Made by a program: the position numbers and the translations under genes. From Dongia_B soli (GTDB lineage Bacteria; Pseudomonadota; Alphaproteobacteria; Dongiales; Dongiaceae): a DNA stretch of 64,000 bases. Positions 8,883-16,723 of the stretch are shown piece after piece. Positions within the stretch are counted from its first letter, which is position 1, and each line of letters starts with the position of its first letter. The notes under the pieces are model-generated. The model searched no databases. It saw nothing but the letters and a program-made list of their open reading frames with translations, and was not told the origin of the DNA. The DNA lies in the NCBI RefSeq assembly GCF_034044715.1, contig NZ_JAXCLW010000011.1, positions 57,921 to 121,920 of the forward strand. Reading direction: 5' to 3'.

Positions 8883-9902
8883 TTATTGCGGCTGATAGAT
8901 CTGATCAAAGATGCCGCCGTCGGCGAAATGCGCCTTCTGCGCCTTTTGCCAACCACCGAACTCGTCGATGGTGAAGAGCGACACTTTCGGGAAGCTGTTG
9001 GCGTATTTTTCGGCGACCTTCGGGTCACGCGGGCGATAGTAATTTTGCGCGGCGATCTCCTGGCCTTCCGGCGAATAGAGATACTCCAAATAAGCTTCTG
9101 CAACCTTGCGGGTGCCATGCTTGTCGGCCACCTTATCGACCACGGCGACCGGAGGTTCGGCCAGGATGCTCACGCTGGGCACCACCAGTTCGAACTGATC
9201 CTTGCCCAGTTCCTTCAGCGCCAACAGCGCTTCATTCTCCCAGGCGATCAGCACATCGCCAATGCCGCGCTGGACGAAGGTCGTGGTCGCGCCGCGTGCA
9301 CCGGTATCGAGCACCGGCACGTGTTTGAAGAGCTGCGTGACGAATTCCTTCGCCTTGGCTTCGTCGCCATTATTGGCCTTCAAGGCATAGCCCCAGGCAG
9401 CGAGATAGTTCCAGCGCGCGCCGCCGGAGGTTTTGGGGTTTGGTGTGATGACCTGAACGTCACCGTTCACCAGGTCCGGCCAATTCTTGATATTCTTCGG
9501 ATTGCCTTTGCGCACCAGGAATACGATGGTCGAGGTATAGGGGGTGCTGTTATCGGGCAGGCGCTTCTGCCAGGCAGGATCGATCAATCCGCCCTTGGCG
9601 CTGATTTCGTCGATGTCATAGGCGAGGGCCAAAGTCACCACATCGGCTTCCAATCCGTCGATGACTGAGCGGGCTTGCTTCCCGGAGCCGCCATGGGACG
9701 ATTCGATCGTCACATCTTCTCCGGTCGTCGCCTTCCAGTGTTTGGCGAAAGCCTCGTTATAAGCTTTATACAATTCACGCGTCGGGTCATAGGACACGTT
9801 GAGCAGAGAGGTTTCCGCCAACGCCGATGGGCTGGCGAGCTGGGCGGTGGCGAGAATAGCGGCACTGACGATGCCGGCCATCAGGGAACGAAATCGCGTC
9901 AT
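8883..9902 (-). CDS. sbp: Periplasmic sulfate-binding protein
   Basis: A 339-residue secreted solute-binding protein that would capture sulfate in the periplasm and deliver it to CysTWA. A hydrophobic signal peptide (about residues 1-30) ends near SALA-ET. The mature protein opens LLNVSYDPTRELYKAYNEAF and contains SHGGSGKQARSVIDGLEADVVTLA, both typical of the Sbp/CysP family. ATG at 9902 was chosen because a perfect Shine-Dalgarno AGGAGGTG lies five bases upstream. A GTG two codons earlier would lie inside that site. It is the first structural gene of the importer, about 110 bases after the Rrf2 regulator. Confidence 0.92.
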   Translation of the reverse strand: MTRFRSLMAGIVSAAILATAQLASPSALAETSLLNVSYDPTRELYKAYNEAFAKHWKATTGEDVTIESSHGGSGKQARSVIDGLEADVVTLALAYDIDEISAKGGLIDPAWQKRLPDNSTPYTSTIVFLVRKGNPKNIKNWPDLVNGDVQVITPNPKTSGGARWNYLAAWGYALKANNGDEAKAKEFVTQLFKHVPVLDTGARGATTTFVQRGIGDVLIAWENEALLALKELGKDQFELVVPSVSILAEPPVAVVDKVADKHGTRKVAEAYLEYLYSPEGQEIAAQNYYRPRDPKVAEKYANSFPKVSLFTIDEFGGWQKAQKAHFADGGIFDQIYQPQ

Positions 9903-10012
9903 AATCACCTCCTCTATTTACACTGTTACAAGTATCTATATCAATTTAGTAGTCTTTATTGCAGAAGATCGAGCAAGAACGCCTCCGTCCTCCCTCGTTT
10001 CCGTACGGTTAC

Positions 10013-10459
10013 TTAAATGCCGGCGCCGAGATCCAGCCCGGTCGGCCGTTGGTTCATCACATCGGCGAGGCTGGTGTGATCCAGGATATGCGATGAGGCA
10101 TCGCGCACCTGACGCAGCACTTTGCGGATGGCGCAGGTTGCTTCGTCCTGACAGTCCTCGCATCGCCGATAGGCGGTCTTGCTGGCACAGGGTAATTGCG
10201 CCAGCGGGCCATCGATCGTCCGGATCACATGGCCAAAGAAAATTTCATCCGCCGGCTTGGCCAAGGTATAGCCACCATTCTTGCCGCGGTAACTGCGGAC
10301 CAGGCCATGGCGCTTCAGTTCAAGCAGGATGAGCTCCAGAAACTTCCGCGGCACTTGCTGCCGTTCGGCGATATCGCCGATCAGCACCGGCTGGCCAGGC
10401 TCGGCCTGGGCCAGGTAAAGCAAGGCGCGCATGGCATATTTGGCTTTTTGCGACAGCAT
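10013..10459 (-). CDS. Rrf2-family transcriptional regulator
   Basis: A 148-residue Rrf2 regulator. The N-terminal winged helix (MLSQKAKYAMRALLYLA, then RQQVPRKFLELILLELKRHG) would bind DNA. The C-terminal part has four cysteines, Cys91, Cys100, Cys103 and Cys109, in the region where IscR carries its [2Fe-2S] ligands. The gene directly precedes the sulfate importer on the same strand, so a role in sulfur-responsive control, as for CymR in Firmicutes, is the natural inference. Its own promoter contains an inverted repeat between -35 and -10 (10486-10513), which suggests autorepression. IscR itself is unlikely because no isc or suf genes are present. Confidence 0.85.
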   Translation of the reverse strand: MLSQKAKYAMRALLYLAQAEPGQPVLIGDIAERQQVPRKFLELILLELKRHGLVRSYRGKNGGYTLAKPADEIFFGHVIRTIDGPLAQLPCASKTAYRRCEDCQDEATCAIRKVLRQVRDASSHILDHTSLADVMNQRPTGLDLGAGI

Positions 10460-10485
10460 CTTCTTAATCTCTACTCACGCGATAG

Positions 10486-10513
10486 AGAATATTCGTTGTT
10501 CGACGAATGTCAA
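10486..10513 (-). promoter_or_regulatory. Promoter of the Rrf2 gene with an internal operator-like repeat
   Basis: Read on the minus strand, a perfect -35 TTGACA (10513-10508) is followed by a 16-base spacer and a -10 TATTCT (10491-10486). The ATG lies 26 bases beyond. An interrupted palindrome, ATTCGT-N6-ACGAAT (10491-10508), fills the spacer. A repressor bound there would block RNA polymerase, so this is a candidate site for autoregulation. Confidence 0.65.
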
Positions 10514-10556
10514 CACGCCTCAGGAGCAGAGCCAATCCGCCGATTCGGCAATGAAA

Positions 10557-10579
10557 AAGCGCGGCCACAGGCCGCGCTT
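10557..10579 (-). terminator. Terminator of the 2-hydroxyacid dehydrogenase gene
   Basis: AAGCGCGGCC (10557-10566) pairs with GGCCGCGCTT (10570-10579) around a three-base loop. In the minus-strand transcript the stem is followed by a run of T, matching the AAAAA on the plus strand at 10554-10558. It separates the dehydrogenase gene from the Rrf2 promoter. Confidence 0.8.
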
Positions 10580-10603
10580 CGATATTTGTGGGCAGCAAAT
10601 AGC

Positions 10604-11569
10604 TCAGACCACGCGGTCGGGCAGGGGTTTGCCGGCAAAGAAGGCGTCGAGATTGTCGAGCGCCTTGAAGCCCATCGCATTGCGGGTTTCGATTGTCGCG
10701 CTCCCCAAATGCGGCAATAGGAAAACATTGCTGAGATCGCGATAGGCCGGATTGATATTGGGCTCGCCTTCGAAAACGTCGAGGCCGGCGGCGAACAGCT
10801 TGCCGGATTTCAACGCGGCGATCAGCGCTGCGTCGTCGACCAGCGGGCCGCGCGCCGTGTTGATGACGATGGCGCCGTCCGGCATCTTGGCGATGCGATT
10901 GGCATTCAGCCAGTGATGAGTCTCGGGGCCGCCGGGGCAGTTAATCGAGAGAAAATCGCTGTGGTGCAGCAGGTCTTCCGGATCGGCGTGGAAAATGGCG
11001 CCCTGTTCCTGTTCCGGCGGCAACTGGCGCCGGTTGGAATAGTGGATCTCCATGTCGAAGGCGCGGGCGCGTTTGGCAACCGCCTGGCCGATGCGGCCCA
11101 TGCCGAAGATGCCCAGCCGCTTGCCCGTCATATGCACACCCAGCATGTAGACGGTCGACCAGGATTTCCAGGTCGCGTCGCGCACTGCGCGCTCGCCTTC
11201 ATAGGCCCGGCGCGCAGCACCCAGCATCAGCAGCAGGGTGATATCGGCAGTCGCATCGGTCAGCACATCGGGCGTGTTGGAAACCGGCAGGCCGCGCTTC
11301 TTCGCGGCATCCAGATTGATGTGCTCATGGCCAACCGAGAAGGTGGCAATCATCTTCACATTGGCAGGCAGCTTTTCGATCAGCTCCGGCGTGAGCTTGT
11401 CGGTCGGCGTCACCAGGAGGGCATCGGCCTTTTCGGCGCCTTTGAGAATTTCTTCGGGCGTTTGCAGATGATCATCGGGATTGAGCGCCGCCTCATAGCT
11501 GGCAAGCAGCCGCCGGGTAACGGCATCGGGCAGCTTGCGGGTCACGTGGATGAACGGTTTCTTCGACAT
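10604..11569 (-). CDS. D-2-hydroxyacid dehydrogenase (glyoxylate/hydroxypyruvate reductase-like)
   Basis: A 321-residue NAD(P)-dependent D-2-hydroxyacid dehydrogenase, closest in feel to D-glycerate dehydrogenase (GyaR/GhrB). The Rossmann motif is GIFGMGRIGQ (about 153-162). The catalytic arginine lies in NTARGPLVDD, the glutamate in GLDVFEGEP and the histidine in LPHLGSAT, so the Arg-Glu-His triad is complete. It would reduce glyoxylate or hydroxypyruvate. ATG 11569 has GGAG seven bases upstream; a longer frame exists but has no conserved sequence before this codon. It ends in a clear terminator and appears monocistronic. Confidence 0.87.
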   Translation of the reverse strand: MSKKPFIHVTRKLPDAVTRRLLASYEAALNPDDHLQTPEEILKGAEKADALLVTPTDKLTPELIEKLPANVKMIATFSVGHEHINLDAAKKRGLPVSNTPDVLTDATADITLLLMLGAARRAYEGERAVRDATWKSWSTVYMLGVHMTGKRLGIFGMGRIGQAVAKRARAFDMEIHYSNRRQLPPEQEQGAIFHADPEDLLHHSDFLSINCPGGPETHHWLNANRIAKMPDGAIVINTARGPLVDDAALIAALKSGKLFAAGLDVFEGEPNINPAYRDLSNVFLLPHLGSATIETRNAMGFKALDNLDAFFAGKPLPDRVV

Positions 11570-11697
11570 CTGGCGGCTCCAAAAATGAGACGGGCACCGG
11601 GCCGTCTCGGTCCAGCGCGATCGGGGCTTATCTTGGTGGCTTTGGCCGTGCGATACTGCCTGGGAGCGGCCCGAATTGACGAGCAGGCGACAGGACG

Positions 11698-12600
11698 ATG
11701 GCAAGAGCAGTTGCAATGGCGGTGAGGCGTGGGAATTCCTACATCGGACTTGGCTCTCGTCGCCGGATTTTTGGCCGTTTGGCCTTCGCCCGCCTCGGTC
11801 TCGCACTTCTGCTGGGCGCATTCATGCTGTCTGCCGGCCGGCCGGCGGACGCCGTCGAGGTCTTGCCACATAAGGCGATCTACATTCTGCACAGCCGCCA
11901 AGTTCCTGGGGCCGAGGAAACGGTTACTGCCGAGGGCATGCTGATATTCGAATGGATCGATACCTGCGATGGCTGGTCGATCAATCAGCGCGCCAAATTG
12001 CGGCTGGGTGGCGGCGATGAGGACGAAGAGGAGGCGGGCTTCGAATGGCGGCAGATCACTTGGGAATCCAAGGATGGCCGCCGTTACCGTTATCAAAGCG
12101 AAGAATACCGCAATGGCGAGAAAGGCGATCAACGGCGCGGCGAGGCCAGCGTCGAATCGAGCGGCAAGGGTGCGGTTACGACTGCCTTGCCGACGCGCGG
12201 CCAGCATGATCTGCCGGCCGGGGTCATGCTGCCGACTGCGCATAGTTTGCGGCTGTTGCAAGCCGCGGCTGCGGGAGAAGGGTTTCTATCGGCTAATGTC
12301 TTCGACGGCACAGTGAGCGACGAGCCGATAACGATCACTGCCGCCTTGGGGCCCGGCACCTTGCATTGGCACGATCAGGACAAGCAATTCCCGGCTCTGG
12401 CGAAGGTGCAGTCACGGCCGGTCGATCTGGCATTTTTCCTCGATGCGGGACCGGAAGGTATGCCCGATTTCGAGCAGAGCCTGCAGATCTATGATAACGG
12501 GGTCATCGGCAAGATGGTGTTTTCCTTCGCCGGCATTCCGATGGAAGGCGAATTGCGCCAGCTCGACGTTTCCGCGAACGAAAAATGCAAAGCACCCTGA
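11698..12600 (+). CDS. eipB: EipB-like cell envelope integrity protein (DUF1849)
   Basis: A 300-residue protein of the DUF1849 family, whose Brucella member EipB is a periplasmic beta-spiral protein needed for envelope integrity. After a basic N-terminus, a hydrophobic signal segment (about residues 26-46) ends near GRPADA. Two cysteines remain in the mature part, Cys90 in IDTCDGW and Cys297 near the C-terminus. The Brucella protein has a disulfide linking similarly distant cysteines. The start ATG follows AGGACG closely; ATG 11713 is an alternative that keeps the signal peptide. It lies between a divergent dehydrogenase gene and the convergent tmpB. Confidence 0.82.
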   Translation: MARAVAMAVRRGNSYIGLGSRRRIFGRLAFARLGLALLLGAFMLSAGRPADAVEVLPHKAIYILHSRQVPGAEETVTAEGMLIFEWIDTCDGWSINQRAKLRLGGGDEDEEEAGFEWRQITWESKDGRRYRYQSEEYRNGEKGDQRRGEASVESSGKGAVTTALPTRGQHDLPAGVMLPTAHSLRLLQAAAAGEGFLSANVFDGTVSDEPITITAALGPGTLHWHDQDKQFPALAKVQSRPVDLAFFLDAGPEGMPDFEQSLQIYDNGVIGKMVFSFAGIPMEGELRQLDVSANEKCKAP

Positions 12601-12619
12601 TCCGCGTTGCGCCTATGAG

Positions 12620-13198
12620 CTAGGCGGCCGATTTGACATAGCGCGGATCATGCGCCTGCCGGCCGAAGATGTCGCGCACCAGCGGCTCCCAATAGCTGAG
12701 CGGCTTGCTGGCGTAATCGGGATCGAAAGACGCCTGGTCCCAGCGCTCGCAGAAACGTTCGCAACTGGCATACCAGTGGTGATCGCGGAAACGGTCGCGG
12801 GCATTGCGGTCCCCGCCCAAATGATGGGCGTAGTAATACATCTGGAAAATGCCGTGCTGTTCGACCACCCAGGTCACTTCCGCTCGCACATAGGGCCGGA
12901 TCATGCCGGCAGCGATCTCGGCGTGGTTATAGGGTGCTAGCTCATCGCCGATATCGTGGATCAGCGCCGCAACGATCATCTCTTCATCGGCGCCGTCGGC
13001 CTCGGCACGGGTCGCGCTCTGCAGGGAATGTTCCAGCCGGCTTACCTTATAGCCTTCCAGCGAGTGATCCAGTTTGGCCAAAGCCTCCATCACCCGGCCC
13101 GGCAGCCCGGTGGCGAAGTTGCGCTCCGACTGGTCCAGCAGGAGATAGTCGTCGCGGGTGCCGTCCTTCATTTGCAGGAAGCTGACCGTCTTGCTCAT
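12620..13198 (-). CDS. tmpB: HD-domain mixed-valent diiron oxygenase, TmpB/PhnZ-like
   Basis: A 192-residue HD-domain protein of the phosphonate-associated HD oxygenase group. Candidate iron ligands are His57 (LEHSLQSA), His81-Asp82 (HDIGD), His92, His115 and an aspartate in WDQASFDPDY near the C-terminus. TmpB oxidatively cleaves the C-P bond of 1-hydroxy-2-(trimethylammonio)ethylphosphonate to glycine betaine and phosphate. PhnZ does the same with the aminoethyl analogue. The gene follows the TmpA-like dioxygenase by 16 bases in one transcript. Annotation pipelines often call such proteins only HD hydrolase or phosphohydrolase. The pairing with a butyrobetaine-dioxygenase-like enzyme points to the trimethylated substrate. 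Confidence 0.75.
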   Translation of the reverse strand: MSKTVSFLQMKDGTRDDYLLLDQSERNFATGLPGRVMEALAKLDHSLEGYKVSRLEHSLQSATRAEADGADEEMIVAALIHDIGDELAPYNHAEIAAGMIRPYVRAEVTWVVEQHGIFQMYYYAHHLGGDRNARDRFRDHHWYASCERFCERWDQASFDPDYASKPLSYWEPLVRDIFGRQAHDPRYVKSAA

Positions 13199-13214
13199 GA
13201 TGCTTTCCTTGAAT

Positions 13215-14351
13215 CTATTCTGCGGCGCGCCGCTGACGGGCCTGCGACCGGCTTAGAACGCGGTACAGGCTGCGCGGACCATCGATATCGATGTAGCATC
13301 CCTGCAGGTGCCGTTTCCCTTCGCGCGTATCGAAAGCGGTGCGGCCATGCAGTAGGCGGCGATTGTCGAACATCACCAGATCGCCGCCGCCCAGACGGAA
13401 GCGGATTTCAAATTCGGCGGATTTCAGCAGACTATCGAGCTGACGACGTGCGGCGTAGAAAGCATGCAATTCGTCAGGCGGCAGCAAGGGCGCGAAATCC
13501 AGGCGCGGGCTGATGTGAATGGCCTGAAACACGCCGCGCTCATCCAGTTTCACATGCGGCTGCCAGGCGACATGCTCGGCATCGCGATCGGTGAACTGGA
13601 AACGGACTGGGATGCTGGTCAGCAGGCGATAAGCATCGGGATCGTGCTGCCGCAAGGCTTCGCTGCAGGCGAGACCATCGACCAGAGTGGAAAGACCACC
13701 CTGGGTTTCGTTGATTAGGCAATGCAGCAATTGGATGCCGGGGGACGGCTCGCGATAGGGGTTGTCGACATGGGGATCGAGCGCCAAGGAACTATAGGCG
13801 AGATCGTTGGCATCCGGCACCGACCGCACGTCGAAATGGCGACCGAAATTGGTGTCGCGCACGAAGCCGAAGCTTTCGGCAACACCGAACAACGCAAGAG
13901 AAACGCGGGGCACATTATGGAGCACGACGAATCCGTAACGCAGCAATTTCTCGGCAATGTCGAACCGCAACGCATCGCTCGGCTGCTCCTGCCAATCGGC
14001 TTCCGGCAACGTGGCGAGCGAGGCGTTCCAGGCCAACCGCGCCGGCAGGCCGTCATTGTCCGGCCTCATCGCCGCTTCGGCTGCAAGCGCTGCTTCGCTG
14101 AACCTGCTCGTATGGCCATCGCTGAATAGCACCGTGAGTTCGTCTGAGCCCGTGCGGTTCACGGCAATGAGGCGTAACTGGGGATCGAGCTCGGATGGGT
14201 TGTAGAGCCGTTGTCCGGTACCCTGGTCAATACTGGTATTAGAAGTGCAGCGCTCGCGCAGCCAAAGCGGATGGATGGACCGGGTGGTGCCATCAGGAAA
14301 CTGCACAGCCAGGCGAAGGGTGGGCGACTCGAGAAGCTCAATCTGACTCAT
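13215..14351 (-). CDS. tmpA: Fe(II)/2-oxoglutarate dioxygenase, TmpA-like (gamma-butyrobetaine dioxygenase family)
   Basis: A 378-residue protein with an N-terminal DUF971-like domain (about 10-95) and a TauD/butyrobetaine-dioxygenase domain. The iron triad is visible: His194-x-Asp196 in LDPHVDNPYR and His335 in RRLLHGRTAF, followed by the arginine that binds 2-oxoglutarate. Gamma-butyrobetaine dioxygenase makes carnitine. TmpA has the same architecture but hydroxylates 2-(trimethylammonio)ethylphosphonate. The adjacent TmpB-like HD oxygenase makes TmpA the better call. A divergent LysR gene probably controls the pair. The main alternative is a true butyrobetaine hydroxylase, but no carnitine genes are nearby. 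Confidence 0.75.
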   Translation of the reverse strand: MSQIELLESPTLRLAVQFPDGTTRSIHPLWLRERCTSNTSIDQGTGQRLYNPSELDPQLRLIAVNRTGSDELTVLFSDGHTSRFSEAALAAEAAMRPDNDGLPARLAWNASLATLPEADWQEQPSDALRFDIAEKLLRYGFVVLHNVPRVSLALFGVAESFGFVRDTNFGRHFDVRSVPDANDLAYSSLALDPHVDNPYREPSPGIQLLHCLINETQGGLSTLVDGLACSEALRQHDPDAYRLLTSIPVRFQFTDRDAEHVAWQPHVKLDERGVFQAIHISPRLDFAPLLPPDELHAFYAARRQLDSLLKSAEFEIRFRLGGGDLVMFDNRRLLHGRTAFDTREGKRHLQGCYIDIDGPRSLYRVLSRSQARQRRAAE

Positions 14352-14380
14352 GATGTCGGCTCGCTGCTATTAGATGGGCG

Positions 14381-14410
14381 TATTCTGGTAAGTAACCGGC
14401 GCCGAGAATA
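14381..14410. promoter_or_regulatory. Interrupted inverted repeat between tmpA and the LysR gene
   Basis: TATTCT (14381-14386) and AGAATA (14405-14410) form an inverted repeat in the 95-base divergent intergenic region. A second short repeat, ATAAC-N5-GTTAT (14434-14448), overlaps the LysR start codon. LysR regulators bind such sites in divergent promoters, so these are candidate operators. The arms are short and could occur by chance. Confidence 0.35.
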
Positions 14411-14446
14411 GCTGGAAAAATTTGCGAATAGATATAACATGGAGTT

Positions 14447-15367
14447 ATGTCTAAGCGACGTTATCCGCCGATCGGTTGCCTCATTCCGTTCGAAGCCGCC
14501 GCCCGCCTTGGCAGTATGTCGGCGGCGGCCCGCGAGCTCGGCATCAGCCAGCCGGCCATCAGCCGCCACCTGCAACTCCTCGAAGCGGATCTTGGTCAGG
14601 CCCTGTTCCACCGCAATCGCCGGGGCCTGAGCCTGACGGCGGCAGGGCGCGATTACCGTGATGCCGTGACGCTCGGTCTCGAGAATATCGCTCGGGCAAC
14701 GGAGATCCTGCGCGCAGGTGGCGATCAGACGATTCGCATTGCCGCGAATTTCGGCTTTGCCCAGCAATGGCTGATGCCGCGTTTCAGCCGTCTTCGCGCC
14801 TCATATCCGGCATTGTTCTTTCGTCTCCTGACCAGCGATCAGGATGATGAGCTGACGCTGGCAAATAGCGACCTTGCGATCCGCTTCGGCACCGGCGATT
14901 GGCCGGGCTGGCACTCCGTACAGCTCTTTCAGGAAGAGGTTTTCCCGATCTGCAGTCCAGCCTATGTCGGTGAGCGGCCACATCTGCACAAGGCCGGTAT
15001 CGCTGCAGGCGATCTCCTGGGCGAGCGCCTGCTTCACATGGATGAGGTCAATGCGCGTTGGCTGACCTGGGCGAATTGGCTGCGCCTCCAGGGCCTCAAG
15101 CCGCCGGCCGCCAAGCCGCAACTGTTGTACAGCACGTATCCGCTCCTGTTGCAGGCCACGCTGGCCGGTGAAGGCATTGCCCTCGGCTGGCGGGGACTGG
15201 TCGATCCGTTGCTGCAATCCGGCAGCTTGGTCCAGCTCCTGCCGGGACTGCATCGCCCGGAACACGGCTACTTCGTCACCTACCGCATCGGTCACTCCGC
15301 CGAGAAATTGCTGCGGGAAATCGTCGACTGGCTGCTTTCGGAGATGCCGCGGGAGCCGTCTCCATGA
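14447..15367 (+). CDS. LysR-family regulator, GcvA-like, divergent from tmpAB
   Basis: A 306-residue LysR regulator. The winged helix-turn-helix spans about residues 10-65, with GSMSAAARELGISQPAIS as the recognition region. The effector-binding domain follows. The opening PPIGCLIPFEAAARLGSMSAAA resembles the GcvA/AmpR branch. It is transcribed away from the TmpA/TmpB-like genes across a short shared promoter, so control of that phosphonate pair is the likely job. GGAG lies only two bases before the ATG, which is tight spacing. The next gene overlaps its stop by four bases. Confidence 0.85.
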   Translation: MSKRRYPPIGCLIPFEAAARLGSMSAAARELGISQPAISRHLQLLEADLGQALFHRNRRGLSLTAAGRDYRDAVTLGLENIARATEILRAGGDQTIRIAANFGFAQQWLMPRFSRLRASYPALFFRLLTSDQDDELTLANSDLAIRFGTGDWPGWHSVQLFQEEVFPICSPAYVGERPHLHKAGIAAGDLLGERLLHMDEVNARWLTWANWLRLQGLKPPAAKPQLLYSTYPLLLQATLAGEGIALGWRGLVDPLLQSGSLVQLLPGLHRPEHGYFVTYRIGHSAEKLLREIVDWLLSEMPREPSP

Positions 15368-16058
15368 GGCGGCCTCGGCTGCTTTTCATCATCGCCCTGC
15401 TGGCCGTTTTGGCTTTCGTTGTCCTGCCATTTCATTTCGACTTTCCGGCTGCCTGGAATCCCTGGGCGCCGCTCAATGTCGCCGACAAGCCCAATTTTCT
15501 CACGGCCTATAAGATCAGCCGGCTGCGCAAGGATGCGCAGTTGTGCCGCACGGTGCTGGCGCAGACCGATCTCGTTTTCGCCGCTGAGCCCGATCGCCGG
15601 ACAGGGCCGGGCTGCGCCTTCGAGAATGCCGTGCGCGTGACCGATGGGGATATCCGTTTCATGCCGGGCTTTACCGCAAGCTGTCCGCTGGCGGTCTCGC
15701 TCGCCATGCTGGAACGCCACGTGCTCCAACCGGCGGCGCAGCACGAATTCGGGGCGACGGTCACGGCGCTCGAGCATGTCGGCACTATGCCTGCCGCAAT
15801 CTCTATAACCGGCAGCAGGGCCGGCGCAGCGAGCACGCCACCGCGAATGCGATCGATGTGACGGCCTTCCGCTTGAGCAATGGCCAACGCATCGAGATCA
15901 CCCGCGACTGGGGCGATGCCAATGCGGCAGGCCGCTTTCTTCTGACCGTTCATGACGGTGCCTGCGATCTCTTCGACACGGTGCTGGGCCCCGATTTCAA
16001 TAAGGCGCATAGCACTCACTTTCACCTCGATATGGGACATTTCTGGGCATGCCGGTGA
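15364..16058 (+). pseudogene. Extensin-like protein gene, broken by a single-base frameshift
   Basis: The first frame (15364-15785) encodes a signal anchor and the start of an extensin-like C-terminal domain (PF06904 type), up to HVGT. From 15786 the homology continues in another frame: YACRNLYNR, then HATANAIDV, TRDWGD, VLGPDFN and HFHLDMG, ending at TGA 16058. One missing base near 15784-15786 explains the shift. Read through, the protein would be about 231 residues and complete, with the conserved cysteines and HFHLD motif of the family. In the published frame the product would be a 165-residue fragment. This may be a true pseudogene or a sequencing error. Its start overlaps the LysR stop. 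Confidence 0.85.
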
Positions 16059-16714
16059 TGCGGGACGATAAGATGCAGAACTACTACCGCCAACGGGCGC
16101 GCGACTATGAAATGATCTATCACCGTCCCGATGCCGTGCGACTGGCGGAACAGGAAGCGCTGGCAAGCTGGATCAGGACGTCGCTTGCCGGTGTGGATGT
16201 GGTGGAGATCGCCGCTGGCACCGGCTGGTGGACGGTGCAGGCCGCCGCGGTGGCGCAGCATGTCACGGCGACCGATGCCGTGGCGGAAACCCTGGAGATC
16301 GCCAAGACCAAACCCTTCGATCCGGCGAAAGTCGCATTCCGTATCGCCGATGCCTATCAGCTCGATGCTCTCGGGCGGAATTTCGACGGCGCACTGTCCT
16401 GCTTCTGGCTGTCCCATGTGCCGCGTGCGGTGCTGCGTGATTTCATCGGCGGCCTGCATCGCCTCTTGCGTCCAGGCCCAGTGGTCTGCTTGGCCGATAA
16501 TTGCCTGGTGCCTCGCTTAGGCGGCGAACTTGTTCGCGTCGCCGGTCAAGCCGATAGCTATAAGTACTGGCCATTGGTCGATGGCGGCACGGAACTGGTG
16601 CTGAAGAATTACTATAGCGAGGCGGAACTTACCCAACTCTTCACGCCGGTGGCGCAGGATCTGGAGATCGATATCGGTCGCCATTTCTGGCGGTTGCGTT
16701 ATCGCCGGCTCTGA
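16049..16714 (+). CDS. Class I SAM-dependent methyltransferase
   Basis: A 221-residue methyltransferase. Motif I is VVEIAAGTGWWT (about 51-62), the acidic residue after strand 2 is in ATDAVAETL, and post-motif regions CFWLSHVPR and LRPGPVVCLADN follow the usual UbiE/type 11 pattern. The substrate is not recognisable. The start at 16049 overlaps the end of the extensin-like frame by ten bases, which suggests the two were once co-translated. MQNYYRQRARDYE, a few codons in, resembles the conserved start of this family, so ATG 16073 is possible. It converges with rpiA ten bases away. Confidence 0.82.
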   Translation: MPVMRDDKMQNYYRQRARDYEMIYHRPDAVRLAEQEALASWIRTSLAGVDVVEIAAGTGWWTVQAAAVAQHVTATDAVAETLEIAKTKPFDPAKVAFRIADAYQLDALGRNFDGALSCFWLSHVPRAVLRDFIGGLHRLLRPGPVVCLADNCLVPRLGGELVRVAGQADSYKYWPLVDGGTELVLKNYYSEAELTQLFTPVAQDLEIDIGRHFWRLRYRRL

Positions 16715-16723
16715 ACGTGACGC

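Noticed and set aside
10013..10459. Rrf2 protein as IscR of an iron-sulfur assembly operon
   Set aside because: No isc or suf genes are present; the neighbours are sulfate transport genes.
10604..11821. Longer 405-codon form of the 2-hydroxyacid dehydrogenase
   Set aside because: The extra 84 residues are not conserved and run into the divergent eipB gene; ATG 11569 has a good ribosome site.
13215..14351. Carnitine biosynthesis role for the butyrobetaine-dioxygenase-like protein
   Set aside because: Possible from the fold, but the adjacent PhnZ/TmpB-like HD oxygenase makes phosphonate oxidation the better explanation.
15858..16058. Separate 66-codon gene after the extensin fragment
   Set aside because: It is the continuation of the frameshifted extensin-like gene, as the homology begins well before its ATG.
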